This document shows, piece by piece, positions 63,389-64,000 of a stretch of 64,000 nucleotides of DNA. Each line of letters starts with the position of its first letter. Position 1 is the stretch's first letter. This DNA comes from an uncultured Eubacteriales bacterium (lineage in GTDB: Bacteria; Bacillota; Clostridia; Saccharofermentanales; UBA5734), in NCBI GenBank assembly GCA_903835065.1, contig CAILLO010000077.1, positions 131,807 to 195,806 on the forward strand, read 5' to 3'. Below the pieces are notes generated by a model. That model was not told where the DNA came from. It did no database searches and was given only the letters and a program-made list of their open reading frames with translations. The position numbers and the translations under genes were made by a program.

Positions 63389-64000
63389 TTACTTCTGGCC
63401 GAGGTTCTCGCCCTTGGCGAGGGCGGCCTGGGCGGCGGCGAGACGGGCGATCGGCACGCGGAAGGGCGAGCACGACACATAGGTCAGGCCGATGTTGTGG
63501 CAGAACGTGATCGAGGAGGGGTCGCCGCCGTGCTCGCCGCAGATGCCGAGCTTGATGCCCGGGCGCGTCTGCTTGCCGAGGTCGCAGGCCATCTTCATGA
63601 GCTTGCCCACGCCGACGGTGTCGAGCTTGGAGGTCGGGTCGGCCTCGAAGATCTTGGCCTTGTAGTAGTCGTCCAGGATGCGGCCGGCGTCGTCGCGGGA
63701 GAGGCCGTACGTCATCTGGGTGAGGTCGTTGGTGCCGAAGCTGAAGAACTCGGCCTCGGTGGCGATCTCGTCGGCGGTCAGGGCGGCGCGCGGGATCTCG
63801 ATCATCGTGCCCACCATGTACTCGAGCGTCACGCCGGACCTGGCGATGATCTCGTCGGCGGTCTTCACGATGATGTTCTTGACGAACTTGAGCTCCTTGA
63901 TGTCGCAGACCAGCGGGATCATGATCTCGGGGACGATCGTGTTGCCGGACTTCCGGATCTCGATGGCGGCTTCGATGATGGCGCGGGTCTGCATCTCGCG
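63389..64000 (-). CDS. ppdK: Pyruvate, phosphate dikinase, C-terminal part (runs off the window)
   Basis: [103 protein letters not shown]. Confidence 0.96.
   Translation of the reverse strand, partial: REMQTRAIIEAAIEIRKSGNTIVPEIMIPLVCDIKELKFVKNIIVKTADEIIARSGVTLEYMVGTMIEIPRAALTADEIATEAEFFSFGTNDLTQMTYGLSRDDAGRILDDYYKAKIFEADPTSKLDTVGVGKLMKMACDLGKQTRPGIKLGICGEHGGDPSSITFCHNIGLTYVSCSPFRVPIARLAAAQAALAKGENLGQK

Overview
High-GC bacterial chromosomal window, probably Bacillota/Clostridia-like: the LexA box is of the Bacillus type, the rpmF-encoded L32 has a zinc ribbon, and RNase J, TmcAL, Y-family polymerase and pta-ackA are present. About 55 genes are recognisable and most are conserved housekeeping genes: pta-ackA, der, typA, mltG, tyrS, rpsT, RNase J, relA/spoT, recJ, yqeY-rpsU, lysS-greA, guaB-pyrG, murI-ddl, proS and ppdK (cut by the window end). 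I saw no rRNA, tRNA, CRISPR array, prophage or transposase. The items I consider most worth a second look are: (1) a locus with an unannotated 25-codon hydrophobic micropeptide, preceded by 20-bp-spaced TGTAA repeats and an SD-pairing leader, next to a membrane HD-GYP protein, a DUF5317-like protein and a conserved unknown; (2) a CTP synthase whose glutaminase nucleophile Cys is replaced by Gly (GIGLGMQ); (3) a BlaI/M56 sensor pair with no beta-lactamase, in which the sensor domain is a triple ~100-aa repeat; (4) a hypA / Fe-S-FAD oxidoreductase / hypB / membrane-protein cluster with no hydrogenase genes; (5) two genes split by an apparent +1 base in a 4-nt G/C run; (6) several well-formed operator/promoter pairs (LexA at dinB, FadR-type box, LacI-type box at glgP, BlaI dyads). 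Family assignments come from motif recognition by eye; no database search was run.
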